Positions 34,615-44,884 of a stretch of 64,000 bases of DNA are shown piece by piece. The notes beneath the pieces were generated by a model. The model searched no databases. It saw only the letters and a program-made list of their open reading frames with translations, and was not told where the DNA came from. Every line of letters starts with the position of its first letter. Position 1 is the first letter of the stretch. The DNA lies in NCBI GenBank assembly GCA_963839285.1, contig CAWIUN010000019.1:10814-74813 (forward strand), written 5' to 3'. This DNA comes from DASSSQ01 sp963839285. GTDB lineage: Bacteria; Actinomycetota; Thermoleophilia; Gaiellales; Gaiellaceae. Made by a program: the position numbers and the translations under genes.

Positions 34615-35397
34615 ATGGGTGAGGCGCCGCCGCCGTACGCGACCGCCCGGGTCGACGTCCTGCGCGTCCCGGGCGGCGAGGAGCGGGACGTCGTCGCGGT
34701 CGAGGAGCCGCTCGAGATCCGGATCGGCGGCCGGCCCGTGGCGGTGACGATGCGGACGCCGGGCCACGACGAGGAGCTGGCGCTCGGCTTCTGCCTCTCG
34801 GAGGGGCTCGAGCCGCGAACGGCCCGGCTTCCCGACGACCTGGCGGCGAACACGGTCGAGGTCGACGCGCCCGGCTTCGACCCCGGGCGGCTGCAGCGCA
34901 GCTTCTACACGACCTCGTCGTGCGGCGTCTGCGGCAAGGGCGCGCTCGAGGCGGTCGCCGTCGAGTCGGAGCGGGTCGAGGCCGACCTGCGCGTGCCGGC
35001 CGCGCTCGTGGCGGGCCTGCCCGAGCGGCTCCGCGAGGCGCAGGCGGGGTTCGCGGCGACCGGCGGCCTGCACGCGACGGGGCTGTTCGCCCGCGACGGC
35101 CGCCTGCTCTGCCTGCGCGAGGACGTCGGCCGCCACAACGCGATGGACAAGGTCGTCGGCTGGGCGTTCGGGGCGGGGCTGCTGCCGCTCGGGGACGCGA
35201 TCCTCTGCGTCAGCGGCAGGCTCTCGTTCGAGCTCGTCCAGAAGGCGGCCGTCGCCGGCTGCCCGCTGCTCGTCGCCGTCGGCGCGCCGTCGAGCCTCGC
35301 CGTCGACCTGGCGCGCGACCGGGGAGTCACCCTCTGCGGCTTCGTCCGCGGCGGCCGCGTCAACGTCTACTCGGAGCCGTGGCGGATCGAGGGCTGA
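34615..35397 (+). CDS. fdhD: Formate dehydrogenase accessory sulfurtransferase FdhD
   Basis: 260 residues. VAVEEPLEIRIGGRPVAVTMRTPGHDEELALGFCLSEG, then the sulfur-relay cysteines in TTSSCGVCGKGALEA, LREDVGRHNAMDKVVGW and ILCVSGRLSFELVQKAA. FdhD sulfurates the molybdenum cofactor of formate dehydrogenases. It precedes a MobA-like gene with 19 bp overlap. With selABC in the same window this points to a Sec- and Mo-dependent formate dehydrogenase elsewhere (inference). Confidence 0.92.
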   Translation: MGEAPPPYATARVDVLRVPGGEERDVVAVEEPLEIRIGGRPVAVTMRTPGHDEELALGFCLSEGLEPRTARLPDDLAANTVEVDAPGFDPGRLQRSFYTTSSCGVCGKGALEAVAVESERVEADLRVPAALVAGLPERLREAQAGFAATGGLHATGLFARDGRLLCLREDVGRHNAMDKVVGWAFGAGLLPLGDAILCVSGRLSFELVQKAAVAGCPLLVAVGAPSSLAVDLARDRGVTLCGFVRGGRVNVYSEPWRIEG

Positions 35398-35988
35398 CCG
35401 GCGTCCTGCTCGTCGGCGGGGCGAGCCGGCGCTTCGGCAGCGCGAAGGCCCTCGCCCTGCTTCGACGGCGAGACGCTGGCCGAGCGCGGCTGGCGCCTGC
35501 TCGGCGAGGCCTGCGACGAGCGGCTCGCGGTCGGGAAGGCGGCGGACGGGCTGGCGCTTCCCTTCCCGCTGCTCGACGACGGCACCGACGTGCGCCACCC
35601 GGCGGCCGGCATCGTCGCCGCCCTGCGCGCGGCCGCGCACGAGGTCTGCGTCGTCCTTCCCGTCGACTGCCCGCTGATGACGCCGCTGGCGCTGCGCGCG
35701 CTCGGGGAGGCCTGCGCCGACGCGTCCCGCCCGGCCGGAGACGCGGGGCCGATCCCGGGAGCCTTCCGGCGCACCGTCCTGCCCGTCCTCGAGCGCTGCC
35801 TCGCAGAGCAGGCATCGATCGGCAGGGCCCTGGCCGGCTGCGACGTGCGGCTCGTCCCGCTCGACCCGCTGCTCTACGCCGACGCCGACACCGCGGCGGA
35901 GCTCGCCGCGCTGGCGGCCGAGCGCCCGGACGGAGCGACGCCGCCTTCCCGTTCCCCACCCTCCCGAGGGGGACCGCCTCCAGGGTAG
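35379..35988 (+). CDS. MobA-like nucleotidyltransferase (+1 frameshift)
   Basis: Starts at the GTG at 35379: GLTGVLLVGGASRRFGSAKALAL has the NTP-transferase loop (GGxSxRxGxxK). One extra base near 35460 breaks the frame; corrected, FDGETLAERGWRLLGEACDERL, HPAAGIVAALRAAAHEVCVVLPVDCPLMTPL (metal Asp in VDCP) continues to the TAG at 35986. Members attach GMP/CMP to molybdopterin. The overlap with fdhD supports a role in Mo-bis-MGD synthesis. Confidence 0.78.
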
Positions 35989-36088
35989 GCGGCCGCGGCG
36001 CACGCAGGTGTGCCGACTTCGTGCCGATTTCGCGGACGTCCGCGGCAGGCCGCGTGCGGGTCGCTGCGACCCGAACGAGGCCCGTCGA

Positions 36089-36500
36089 CGGGCGCTCAGC
36101 CGAGCGGCGCGCCCGCGCCGCGGGCGATCACCTGCTCGCGGCCGGCGCCGATGCCGATCAGCGCCACCTCGACGTCGAGCTCCCGCTCGACGAACGCGAC
36201 GTAGGCCTCCGCGGCGGGCGGCAGCTCGCCGCCGTCGAGGTCGGACTGCTAGCCGGCCAGCGTCTCGTAGACGGGACGGCAGTGGTAGAAGTCGCTCTGG
36301 TGCGCGGGGAACTCGTCGGTCTCGGAGCCGTCGGGCAGGGCGTAGAGGACGCAGACCGGACCTCGGCGATCGGCGAGAGCACATCGAGCTCGTCAGCGCC
36401 AGGCGGGTGATGCCGTTCAGACCGACGGCGTAGCGCAGCGCGACCAGGTCGAGCCAGCCGGAGAGGAGGTCGCGGCCGATGTACGGGCCGTATGCCTGCA
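36089..36500 (-). pseudogene. Degenerate duplicate of the purA 3' end
   Basis: About 410 bp closely match the last third of purA (37641-38053) on the same strand. The copy carries a TGG-to-TAG nonsense change at about 36249-36251 (LAGW becomes LAG-stop), loses one base near 36360 (relative to purA 37911), and has many substitutions. It therefore encodes nothing functional. The intact purA lies 1.1 kb away with a glycosyltransferase gene in between. Confidence 0.8.
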
Positions 36501-36632
36501 CCAGGGCCTCAACTGAGCGAGGCTCGGTACGCCGGTCCTCGAAGACGCCGGCGCTGCCTTCGCGGCGAGACGTTCGGAGAGCGGTGCACGGGGCTTCGGC
36601 TTCGGCGGCTCATACACTGTGAGCGCGCGGCC

Positions 36633-37479
36633 GTGGTCACGATCTTCGCCGATACCGAAGCCGTTCCTGAGGACGCATCGGCATCCTCCAACGGAACGCG
36701 CTGCGAAGCTGGCGGCGACTCGAGGGCGACTGGCAGATCGTGCTCTGCGGCGACGGCCCGGAGAATTGCCGCGGCCGCGGCCGATTTCGGCGCCGATCAC
36801 GTCGGCGGCATCTCGAGGAACCGTTACGGGACCCCTCGTCAACTCCGCGTTCGAGATCGTCCAGCGCGAAGCGGCTCGCCACGACCTCATCTGCTACGCG
36901 AATGCCGATCTCCTCTTCTTCCAGGATTTCGCCCGAGCGGTGACGGTGGTCGCGGGCGAGACGGCAGCATTCATGGCGGTCGGGCAGACCCTCAACCTCC
37001 GGGTCAGCCGGGACCTTGCCGATGTGGACTGGGAGAGCCTTCGTGAGCTGACCGCTGCGGAGGGAGTGCCGCGCGGCGACGAGTGGATCGACTACTTCGT
37101 CTTCCGCCGGGGTCAACTCGGGCCTTTGCCGCCGTTCGCGGTCGGTCGTCCCGGATGGGACAATTGGATGATCTGGAGGGCCCGCAAGCTTCGGCTCCCG
37201 CTCGTGGACATGTCTCACTCGGTCGTCGTCGCCCATCAGGACCACGGGTACGCCCACGTGCGCGGCTGCCAGGGGACCGAGTGGGACGGCCCGGAAGGCG
37301 ACGCGAATCGTGGCCTGACGCGGGTTGGACAGGCGCTCACCCTCGAGTGTGCGACGCACAGGCTCGAGCACGGGCTCGTCGTGCGTCAGCGCGCGACCGT
37401 GCTCGAGCGTGTCAAGACGGAGCTGTCCTGCACGCCGCTACCGCGTCGTCTTCTCCGCAGGCTGGACCGCGGTGAGTGA
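36633..37479 (+). CDS. Glycosyltransferase-like protein (four +1 frameshifts)
   Basis: From the GTG at 36633, correcting four single extra bases within about 200 bp gives VVTIFA-IPKPFRGRIGILQRNALRSWRRL, then DWQIVLCGDGPE, IAAAAADFGADHVGGISRNRYGTP and LVNSAFEIVQREAARHDLICYANADLLFF, matching a known family of glycosyltransferase-like proteins (IPKPFRGHIGVIQRNAIRSW). YANADLL is the DxD-like region. The rest (WIDYFVFRRGQLGPLPPFAVGRPGWDNWM) is intact. It sits between purA and a purA remnant. Confidence 0.65.
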
Positions 37480-37647
37480 CGAATGCCTGCGGCGCTGGCG
37501 CGTCGGCGTCGTCTGCTCGTCCCTTCACTCTGGCATCACGCTTGACGGGCGGTTCTGGCCCGCATCGCCTCTCGTCGGCGAGACCGCGATGCAATCGTGA
37601 GCCACCCCTTGCCGGGATACCCGGGCGGCGCTCGGCCGAACGGGCGC

Positions 37648-38928
<1,281 letters not shown>

Positions 38929-39050
38929 CCCGGGGAGTCTGCCTGACCCGCCGGTCGGCCGCCCCGGCAGCTCTCAGCAAACGCTTAGGCTCATCTCATC
39001 GGCCTCTCACGGCGCCCGGCTACCGTCGGGTGCAGAAAGGAGGTCACCCC

Positions 39051-39206
39051 ATGAGAAACCACCGTCACCGCACCGTTCCCGCCTCGCGCGCCGAGTCCGC
39101 CGCCGCCGGCGGCCGCTGGCAGCGGCGCGGCCCGCTCGGCCGCCTCGTCCGGCTCGAGCCCGATGCCGCCCGCTCGCTCGAGCGCGACTACCGGCGCGCC
39201 GCGTAG
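39051..39206 (+). CDS. Small basic protein with optimal ribosome binding site
   Basis: 51 residues (MRNHRHRTVPASRAESAAAGG...), Arg-rich, no hydrophobic segment. The sequence AAAGGAGGT, a perfect Shine-Dalgarno, sits 6 bp before the ATG at 39051 and is the best such site in the window, implying strong translation. The end overlaps the convergent histidine kinase by 19 bp. Function unknown. Confidence 0.65.
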   Translation: MRNHRHRTVPASRAESAAAGGRWQRRGPLGRLVRLEPDAARSLERDYRRAA

Positions 39207-40267
39207 TCCGGCGCGCCGGCCGGCTCGGCCGCGAAGCCGGGCAGCACGAGCGTGAAGCGGGCGCCGGCCTCGCCGTTGGCGACCCGGCAGCCGCCGCCGT
39301 GCCGCCCGGCGATCGCCGCCACGATCGAGAGCCCGAGCCCGACCCCGCCGCGGCTCCTCGTCCGCGCCTCGTCCGCGCGCGCGAAGCGGTCGAAGATGCG
39401 CTCGAGCGCGTCGGCCGGGACTCCCGGGCCCGTGTCGGCGACCTCGATCGAGAGCGTCCGGCCCTCGGCCGCGGCGCTCAGCTCGATCCCGTCGCCGTCC
39501 CCGGTGTGCTGGACCGCGTTCTCGAGCAGCGCGTCGAGGGCGATCCGGATCGCGTCGGGATCGGCATGGAGGACGCCGTCCGGGACGGAGCCGAGCCGCC
39601 AGACGCGCGGCACCGCGCCCGACCAGCGGACGAAGACGTCGGCGAGGAAGTCCTCGACCGCGATCGCCTCCGCCGCGATGAAGTCCGGCCGGTCGCTGCG
39701 CGCGAGCAGGAGCAGCCGCTCGACGATCCGCTCGACCCGGCCGAGCTCGTCGAGCGCGACGTCCACCTCCGCGGACGGCCCCTCCAGCCGCGCGAGCAGC
39801 TCGAGGTGGCCGCGCGCGATCGTCACGGGCGTCCGCAGCTCGTGCGAGACGTCGTGCAGGAACGACTCCTGGCCCTCGAGCAGTCGCGCGCGCTCGTCCG
39901 CCAGGCCCTCGGCGATCCGCAGTGCCTGCTGGCGCCGGCGCGCGTGCCACATCATCGCCAGGAACATCGTCGACATCAGCGGCACCTCGGTCAGCTCGCC
40001 CCATTCCTGCGTCCCGTGCGAGACGTCCCGGAGGATCAGGCCGCCGGTGACGACGACGACCCCGCCGAGGACGCCGAGCGTCGGCGCGTCCGCCCAGATC
40101 CGCAGGCCGTAGACGATCGTCAGGCTGACCCAGATGAAGTGGAAGGGGATCGTCTCCCAGCTCTCCCACTCGAGCATGGCGACGACGTTGCCCGCCGCGA
40201 ACGCGAGCCAGGCCGCCTCGGGCCAGCGGGCCCGGACGCTGCTAGGCGGCCAGGCGGTAGCCGACAT
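39188..40267 (-). CDS. Sensor histidine kinase
   Basis: 359 residues. Three or four short membrane helices in the first 110 residues, no extracellular sensor domain, then HisKA with FLHDVSHELRTPVTIARGH, N box LLENAVQHT, G1 DTGPGVP, F box FDRFARAD and G2 GGVGLGLSIV. Autophosphorylates its His and passes phosphate to the response regulator, whose stop it overlaps by 26 bp. The lack of an obvious sensor suggests membrane-state or intramembrane signal sensing. Confidence 0.9.
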   Translation of the reverse strand: MSATAWPPSSVRARWPEAAWLAFAAGNVVAMLEWESWETIPFHFIWVSLTIVYGLRIWADAPTLGVLGGVVVVTGGLILRDVSHGTQEWGELTEVPLMSTMFLAMMWHARRRQQALRIAEGLADERARLLEGQESFLHDVSHELRTPVTIARGHLELLARLEGPSAEVDVALDELGRVERIVERLLLLARSDRPDFIAAEAIAVEDFLADVFVRWSGAVPRVWRLGSVPDGVLHADPDAIRIALDALLENAVQHTGDGDGIELSAAAEGRTLSIEVADTGPGVPADALERIFDRFARADEARTRSRGGVGLGLSIVAAIAGRHGGGCRVANGEAGARFTLVLPGFAAEPAGAPDYAARR

Positions 40268-40904
40268 GCCGTACCGTCTCGATCGGTGCGCCCGGCCCGA
40301 GCTTCTTGCGCAGCCGCCCGACGCACACCTCGACCACGTTCGAGCCCGGGTCGAACTGGTAGCCCCAGACCTCGCTGAGGATGCTCTCGCGGCTGACCGC
40401 CTCGCCCGCGTGCAGGACGAGGTGGTGGAGCAGCCGGAACTCGCGGTCGGTCAGCGGCACCGCCGCCTCGCCGACCCGGACCTGCCGCCGCGGGACGTCG
40501 AGCGTCAGCGAGCCCGCGAGCAGCACATGACCCTCGCCGGCGTCGAGCGGCCGCCGCAGGCGGGCGCGGATCCGGGCGACGAGCTCGTCGAACGAGAACG
40601 GCTTCGTCACGTAGTCGTGGGCGCCGAGCCCGAACGCGCGCAGCTTCGTCGGCATGTCGGCGCGCGCCGACACGACGACGACCGGCAGGTCGGGGCGCTG
40701 CCGCTGCAGCTCGCGCAGCAGCGAGAGCCCGTCGAGCCGCGGCAGCAGGAGGTCGAGGACGAGCAGGTCGTACGTGCGCTCGAGCGCGAGCCGCAGACCC
40801 TCGACGCCGTCGCGGGCGGCGTGGACCGTGAACCCCTCCGCCTCGAGGCCCCGGCTGAGGAACGCCAGGATACGAGGCTCGTCCTCGATCACCAGGATCC
40901 GCAT
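40242..40904 (-). CDS. OmpR/PhoB-family response regulator
   Basis: 220 residues. Receiver: ILVIEDEPRILAFLSRGL, phospho-acceptor Asp51 in LLVLDLLLPRLDG, VVVVSARAD, VTKPFSFDELVARI. Winged-helix DNA-binding domain: LTDREFRLLHHLVLHAGEAVSRESILSEVWGY and VEVCVGRLRKKLG, TVRHVGYRL. It diverges from the oxidase cluster with 85 bp between starts, so it may control it. An imperfect palindrome lies in that gap. Confidence 0.92.
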   Translation of the reverse strand: MRILVIEDEPRILAFLSRGLEAEGFTVHAARDGVEGLRLALERTYDLLVLDLLLPRLDGLSLLRELQRQRPDLPVVVVSARADMPTKLRAFGLGAHDYVTKPFSFDELVARIRARLRRPLDAGEGHVLLAGSLTLDVPRRQVRVGEAAVPLTDREFRLLHHLVLHAGEAVSRESILSEVWGYQFDPGSNVVEVCVGRLRKKLGPGAPIETVRHVGYRLAA

Positions 40905-40944
40905 GCAACGGCGGACGATACGCCTGCTGACACGAACCTGACAA

Positions 40945-40970
40945 GCGCATGACACTTTCGTCATTTGCGC
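40945..40970. promoter_or_regulatory. Imperfect palindrome between regulator and oxidase genes
   Basis: The arms GCGCATGAC (40945-40953) and GTCATTTGCGC (40960-40970) are complementary apart from a two-base bulge and a six-base centre. It is 20 bp before the ccoN start and 41 bp from the regulator start, so a regulator bound here could affect both genes. Operator function is an inference. Confidence 0.4.
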
Positions 40971-40989
40971 CCACGGAGCGGACTCCGAT

Positions 40990-42516
40990 GTGTTTGCTAC
41001 CGCCGTGGCGGAGGAGCAGGCTCCCGGGGCGGCGGTCCTGGCGGCGCCCGAGCGCAGGCTCGGTGTCCGTGGGCGTACGCGGATGCCGTTCCCGGACGGC
41101 GCGGCGCTGCACTGGATCCTCTCCTCGATCTTCTGGCTGACGGTCGTCGACCTCTTCGGCCTCGTGCTCGCGATCGAGTTCGTGACGCCCGAGGCCTTCA
41201 GCCACTTCTCGTGGCTGGCGTTCAGCCGGATCCGGCCGTCGCACGTCAACGGCGTCATCCTCGCCTGGCTCTCGATGATGTACTTCGGCGCGCTCTTCTA
41301 CATGCTGCCGCGGCTCACCGGCACGCGCGGGATGTGGAGCGAGCGGCTCGGGATCTGGTGCGCCTGGGCCTGGAACCTGATGTTCCTCGGCGGCATCATC
41401 GGCCTGCTGACCGGCCACAGCCAGGGCCGCGAGTACGCGGAGTTCGTCTTCCCGGTCGACATCGCGCTGCTCGTGATCTGGCTCGCGAACATCGTCAACA
41501 TCCTCGCGACGGTCCGGCTGCGGACGATCAAGTCGATCTACGTCTCCGTCTGGTTCTTCATCGCGAGCCCGATCTGGCTCGCCGTCGACTACGCGATCGG
41601 CAACGTGATCTGGAGGCCCGGCCACGTGCTCGGGGCGCCCTCCGGCGCGCTCGCGAACAGCCTCGCCGACGCGATCCTGAACTGGTGGTACGCGCACAAC
41701 CTGTTCGGCCTCTGGCTGACGCCGATGCTGATCGCGCTCACCTACTACATCGTCCCGCGCGTCACGAACACGCCGCTCTACAGCTACTCGCTGTCGCTCG
41801 TCAGCTTCTGGGGGATGGCCTTCTTCTACACGGGCGTCGGCGACCACCACATCCTGCAGTCGCCGACCCCCTCCTGGCTGAAGACGATCGCCGAGGTCTC
41901 GTCCGTCTCGCTGCTGATCCCCGTCTTCGCCTTCACGATCAACATCATGGGCACGATGAAGGGCAACTGGGACAAGTTCTTCACGAACTTGCCCATGCGG
42001 TTCACCATGACCGCGTTCTTCTTCTACTTCCTCGTCAACATCCAGGGCGCGTTCGAGGCGCTGCAGCCGTTCAACCGGCTGACCCACTTCACCAACTTCG
42101 TCGTCGCGCACGCCCACCTGGCGCTGCTCGGCGCCTTCACGATCCTGGGCATGGGGGTGATCGACTACATGATCGCCCAGATCTGGGCGAAACCCCTGTT
42201 CTCGCGCAGCCTGACCGAGTGGCAGTACTGGCTCGTCACGATCGGCTTCACCGGCTTCTTCAGCGCGCTGACGCTCGCCGGCTTCCAGCAGGGCTTCTCC
42301 TGGGAGAACGGCGTGCCGGAGATCAACGTGCTTCCCGAGCTGCACGCGTACTACATCGCCCGCGCGATCTTCGGGGCGATGATCGTCCTCTCGGGGATCG
42401 TCCAGATGGTCAACATCGGCCTGACCGCGTTCGTGAACACCCACGACCGGCTGGCGCGGGAGACGGCGCGCGTGGCGCAGAGCGTCGCCCCGCCGGCGGC
42501 GAGCACCACCACCTAG
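40990..42516 (+). CDS. ccoN: cbb3-like cytochrome c oxidase subunit I
   Basis: 508 residues, about 12 membrane helices. The complete heme-copper set is visible: His85 (PSHVNGVILAW, low-spin heme), His236 (WWYAHNLFG, Cu-B), His286/His287 (GVGDHHILQSP, Cu-B) with Tyr280 nearby, and His374/His376 (VVAHAHLALLGAF, heme irons). This marks it as a competent O2-reducing subunit. The GTG at 40990 is chosen for its position; an earlier start is not available before the palindrome. Operon head. Confidence 0.85.
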   Translation: MFATAVAEEQAPGAAVLAAPERRLGVRGRTRMPFPDGAALHWILSSIFWLTVVDLFGLVLAIEFVTPEAFSHFSWLAFSRIRPSHVNGVILAWLSMMYFGALFYMLPRLTGTRGMWSERLGIWCAWAWNLMFLGGIIGLLTGHSQGREYAEFVFPVDIALLVIWLANIVNILATVRLRTIKSIYVSVWFFIASPIWLAVDYAIGNVIWRPGHVLGAPSGALANSLADAILNWWYAHNLFGLWLTPMLIALTYYIVPRVTNTPLYSYSLSLVSFWGMAFFYTGVGDHHILQSPTPSWLKTIAEVSSVSLLIPVFAFTINIMGTMKGNWDKFFTNLPMRFTMTAFFFYFLVNIQGAFEALQPFNRLTHFTNFVVAHAHLALLGAFTILGMGVIDYMIAQIWAKPLFSRSLTEWQYWLVTIGFTGFFSALTLAGFQQGFSWENGVPEINVLPELHAYYIARAIFGAMIVLSGIVQMVNIGLTAFVNTHDRLARETARVAQSVAPPAASTTT

Positions 42517-42519
42517 CCG

Positions 42520-43938
42520 ATGGCCGACGAGCGCCCCACCTCTGGCGACGGCGGCTCCCGCAGCCCGCGCGGCTGGTCTCCCCACCCGCCCGAGCGGATG
42601 CTGATCACCCCGCTCGTCGCCGGGATCGGCGGCCTGATCGCGTTCTTCGTCGTCGTCATGATCGTGGTCTGGCTGCCGATCCACACCTTCGACCCGCCGC
42701 CGTCCGACGACTGGGCCCCGCTCACCGACCAGGCGGCGGCGGGCCGGCAGGTGTTCGTGCAGAACAACTGCTACGTCTGCCATTCCGGCTACACGCGGCC
42801 GCAGGACGTCCGCTACCAGGCCTACTACCTCTACCCGAAGGTCTCGCAGCCGGGCGACTTCTACGGCACCGACCAGTCGCCGAACGTCTTCGGCACCGAG
42901 CGCACCGGGCCGGACCTCTCGCAGGAGGCGGGCTGGCACCCGGACGACTGGCAGCGGGCCCACCTCTGGGACGCGCGCTGGGTGACGCCGTACTCGCTGA
43001 TGCCGCCGATGAAGGCGCTCTTCGGCACGACCCAGGTCGAGGACCTGCTCACCTTCCTGCAGACGCGCAGCGGCAAGTCCGGCCTGCTCCGCTACGCCGG
43101 CCAGCTCTACTCCAAGCACGTCGTCCTGACGGTGCAGGGCTTCGCCGACCCGTATCCGGGCTTCGAGGCGATCAAGAAGGGCCCGGCCAAGCAGACCGAG
43201 GGCGAGCCGCCGCCGAACCAGCTCGAGGAGGCGCCGAACCTCTCGCAGATCGACCGCAGCTACTGGCTCTCGGCCGACCCGCTGCCGGTGACCCAGGAGA
43301 ACCTGCTCCGCGGCAAGGAGGTCTTCCTCCAGCGCTGCGTCAGCTGCCACGGCCTCGCCGGCGACGGCGAGGGGCCCGCCGCGAAGTTCCTCTCGCCGAC
43401 GCCGGCCGACTTCACCGACAAGGACGACGCCTGCTGCGGCGGCGACACCGGGCCCGGCGACTTCTACTACCGGATCCTGCGCGGCTGGCCCGGCACCGGG
43501 ATGGAGAACTTCGGCGACCGGCTCAGCGTCAACGACATCTGGCGGCTCGTGCTCTTCATCAAGACGATCCCGAACGGGACGCTCGACCCGGGCCGGGTGC
43601 CGACGCCGGCCGACTACATCGTCTGGCAGCCGTCCGACGAGCTGAAGGCGTGGATCGCCGACCACCAGCCGCTGACGAAGAACGACTCGTTCTCGAAGGC
43701 CGCCGCCGCCGACCCGTTCATGCAGATGGCGCAGCGGATGTTCTCGGGGCTGGCGCCCGGCGACGTCGTCCGCGTCAACGGCCTCGAGACGACGCTGACG
43801 CTCGACAACGCGGCCGCGGGGATCAAGAAGTTCTACGACCAGCTGCTCGACCAGGCCTGGAGCGAGGCCGCCGCGCGCGGCGAGAAGCTGCCGGACGCCG
43901 CGCAGAAGTCGATCCCGCCGACGGTGCCGGGCGAATGA
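42520..43938 (+). CDS. CcoO-like membrane cytochrome c with second cytochrome c domain
   Basis: 472 residues: one N-terminal helix (about 30-53), then two CxxCH heme c sites. Site 1 is Cys84-Cys87-His88 (NNCYVCHSG) in a CcoO-type domain with DVRYQAYYLYPKVSQPGDF. Site 2 is Cys273-Cys276-His277 (QRCVSCHGLAGDGEG) in a class I cytochrome domain like CcoP. It thus combines subunits II and III of cbb3 oxidases and delivers electrons to CcoN. Starts 3 bp after the ccoN stop. Confidence 0.85.
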   Translation: MADERPTSGDGGSRSPRGWSPHPPERMLITPLVAGIGGLIAFFVVVMIVVWLPIHTFDPPPSDDWAPLTDQAAAGRQVFVQNNCYVCHSGYTRPQDVRYQAYYLYPKVSQPGDFYGTDQSPNVFGTERTGPDLSQEAGWHPDDWQRAHLWDARWVTPYSLMPPMKALFGTTQVEDLLTFLQTRSGKSGLLRYAGQLYSKHVVLTVQGFADPYPGFEAIKKGPAKQTEGEPPPNQLEEAPNLSQIDRSYWLSADPLPVTQENLLRGKEVFLQRCVSCHGLAGDGEGPAAKFLSPTPADFTDKDDACCGGDTGPGDFYYRILRGWPGTGMENFGDRLSVNDIWRLVLFIKTIPNGTLDPGRVPTPADYIVWQPSDELKAWIADHQPLTKNDSFSKAAAADPFMQMAQRMFSGLAPGDVVRVNGLETTLTLDNAAAGIKKFYDQLLDQAWSEAAARGEKLPDAAQKSIPPTVPGE

Positions 43939-44225
43939 GGCGCCGCCTGACCGCGTTCGCGCTCGTCTCGCTCGCCGCGCTCGCGGCGCCGGCGGCCGCG
44001 CTCGCGCACGACGCGCCGGAGAGCGACCAGTCGAAGTGGGTGATGGCCGACTGGATGATCGAGACCTTCTTCGTCTTCTCCGGCTTCGCGCTGCTCGTCT
44101 TCCTCTGGGCCTGGAAGGCGGGGCACTTCCACGACCTCGAGGAGCAGGCGCGGATCCCGCTCCTGGTCGAGGAGGACGACTGGTACACGCCGCCGTGGGC
44201 GCTCGACGACGAGGAATGGAGCTGA
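43935..44225 (+). CDS. Small oxidase-associated membrane protein
   Basis: 96 residues: signal peptide (about 1-24, ending ALAHDAPESD), a single helix (ADWMIETFFVFSGFALLVFLWAWKAG), then an acidic Trp-rich cytosolic tail (LVEEDDWYTPPWALDDEEW). Coupled to the cytochrome gene by ATGA. Small accessory subunits of this kind (CcoQ-like) help oxidase assembly. No recognised family. Confidence 0.65.
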   Translation: MRRRLTAFALVSLAALAAPAAALAHDAPESDQSKWVMADWMIETFFVFSGFALLVFLWAWKAGHFHDLEEQARIPLLVEEDDWYTPPWALDDEEWS

Positions 44226-44228
44226 CCG

Positions 44229-44573
44229 ATGCCGACCGGTGACACCCCCGACAAGGTGAACGGCTACATCCACTACCTGCAGTCGCACCACGAGACGAAC
44301 GGGCCGCTCGTCACCTGGCACATCCTCTGGAACTCGCTCGGCTGGGTCTGGGGGATCTGGGCGATGATCGTGTTCGCGCTGATCCTCTGGGTCTGGCAGT
44401 ACCGCTCGACCCACCGGCGCCGCTTCCTCTACCCGGTCGACGCCTGGGGCGGCTACACGACCGAGTCGGCGCGGCCGGCGAGGACGCACTTCTTCGTCTA
44501 CGTGGTGCTGCTGACGCTCGGGATGGACGTCGTCCTGATCGTCGGCCACCTGCTCTGGGGGCAGACGTACTGA
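44229..44573 (+). CDS. Small two-helix membrane protein
   Basis: 114 residues. Two membrane helices (TWHILWNSLGWVWGIWAMIVFALILWVW and THFFVYVVLLTLGMDVVLIVGHLLWG) separated by a basic loop (RSTHRRRFLYPVDAWGGYTT). Several His (HYLQSHHETNG, WHILW, GHLLW) could interact with heme or quinone. Its stop overlaps the next start (TGATG). Oxidase-cluster subunit by context only. Confidence 0.65.
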   Translation: MPTGDTPDKVNGYIHYLQSHHETNGPLVTWHILWNSLGWVWGIWAMIVFALILWVWQYRSTHRRRFLYPVDAWGGYTTESARPARTHFFVYVVLLTLGMDVVLIVGHLLWGQTY

Positions 44574-44884
44574 TGGGCGCCGCGCCTCCCTTCGTCGCCT
44601 ACTCGACCGCCAGCATCGCCGAGATCCCGGCTGCGGCCTGGCCCGAGGTCTACGCCTCGCTGCAGGCGCTGAAGGCGCACGTGCAGGAGTACCCCGGCTG
44701 CCAGCGGCTCGACGTCTTCGCCGCCGTCCACGAGGACGGCGCCCGCGTCCACTGCTACACGACCTGGGACTCGCCGGAGCAGCTCGAGGTCTACGTCGAC
44801 CAGGGCTACACGTTCGAGCGGATGCTGGACGACGTCGCCGACCTCGCCGTCGAGCGCAGGGGCGTGATGGAGAAGATCTTCTGA
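44573..44884 (+). CDS. ABM/dimeric alpha-beta barrel-like protein
   Basis: 103 residues. EVYASLQALKAHVQEYPGCQRLDVFAAVHEDGARVHCYTTWDSPEQLEVYVDQGYTFERML resembles the dimeric alpha+beta barrel of antibiotic-biosynthesis-monooxygenase and heme-degrading (IsdG-like) proteins. It is soluble and sits inside an oxidase operon with overlaps on both sides (TGATG before, an end shared with the next gene). It may process heme or redox side products. Not certain. Confidence 0.6.
   Translation: MGAAPPFVAYSTASIAEIPAAAWPEVYASLQALKAHVQEYPGCQRLDVFAAVHEDGARVHCYTTWDSPEQLEVYVDQGYTFERMLDDVADLAVERRGVMEKIF

Noticed and set aside
40965..44225. A long plus frame over ccoN and the cytochrome gene in another reading frame
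   Set aside because: Only its last 97 codons (43935-44225) have a signal peptide and membrane helix; the rest is out of frame with the oxidase motifs.
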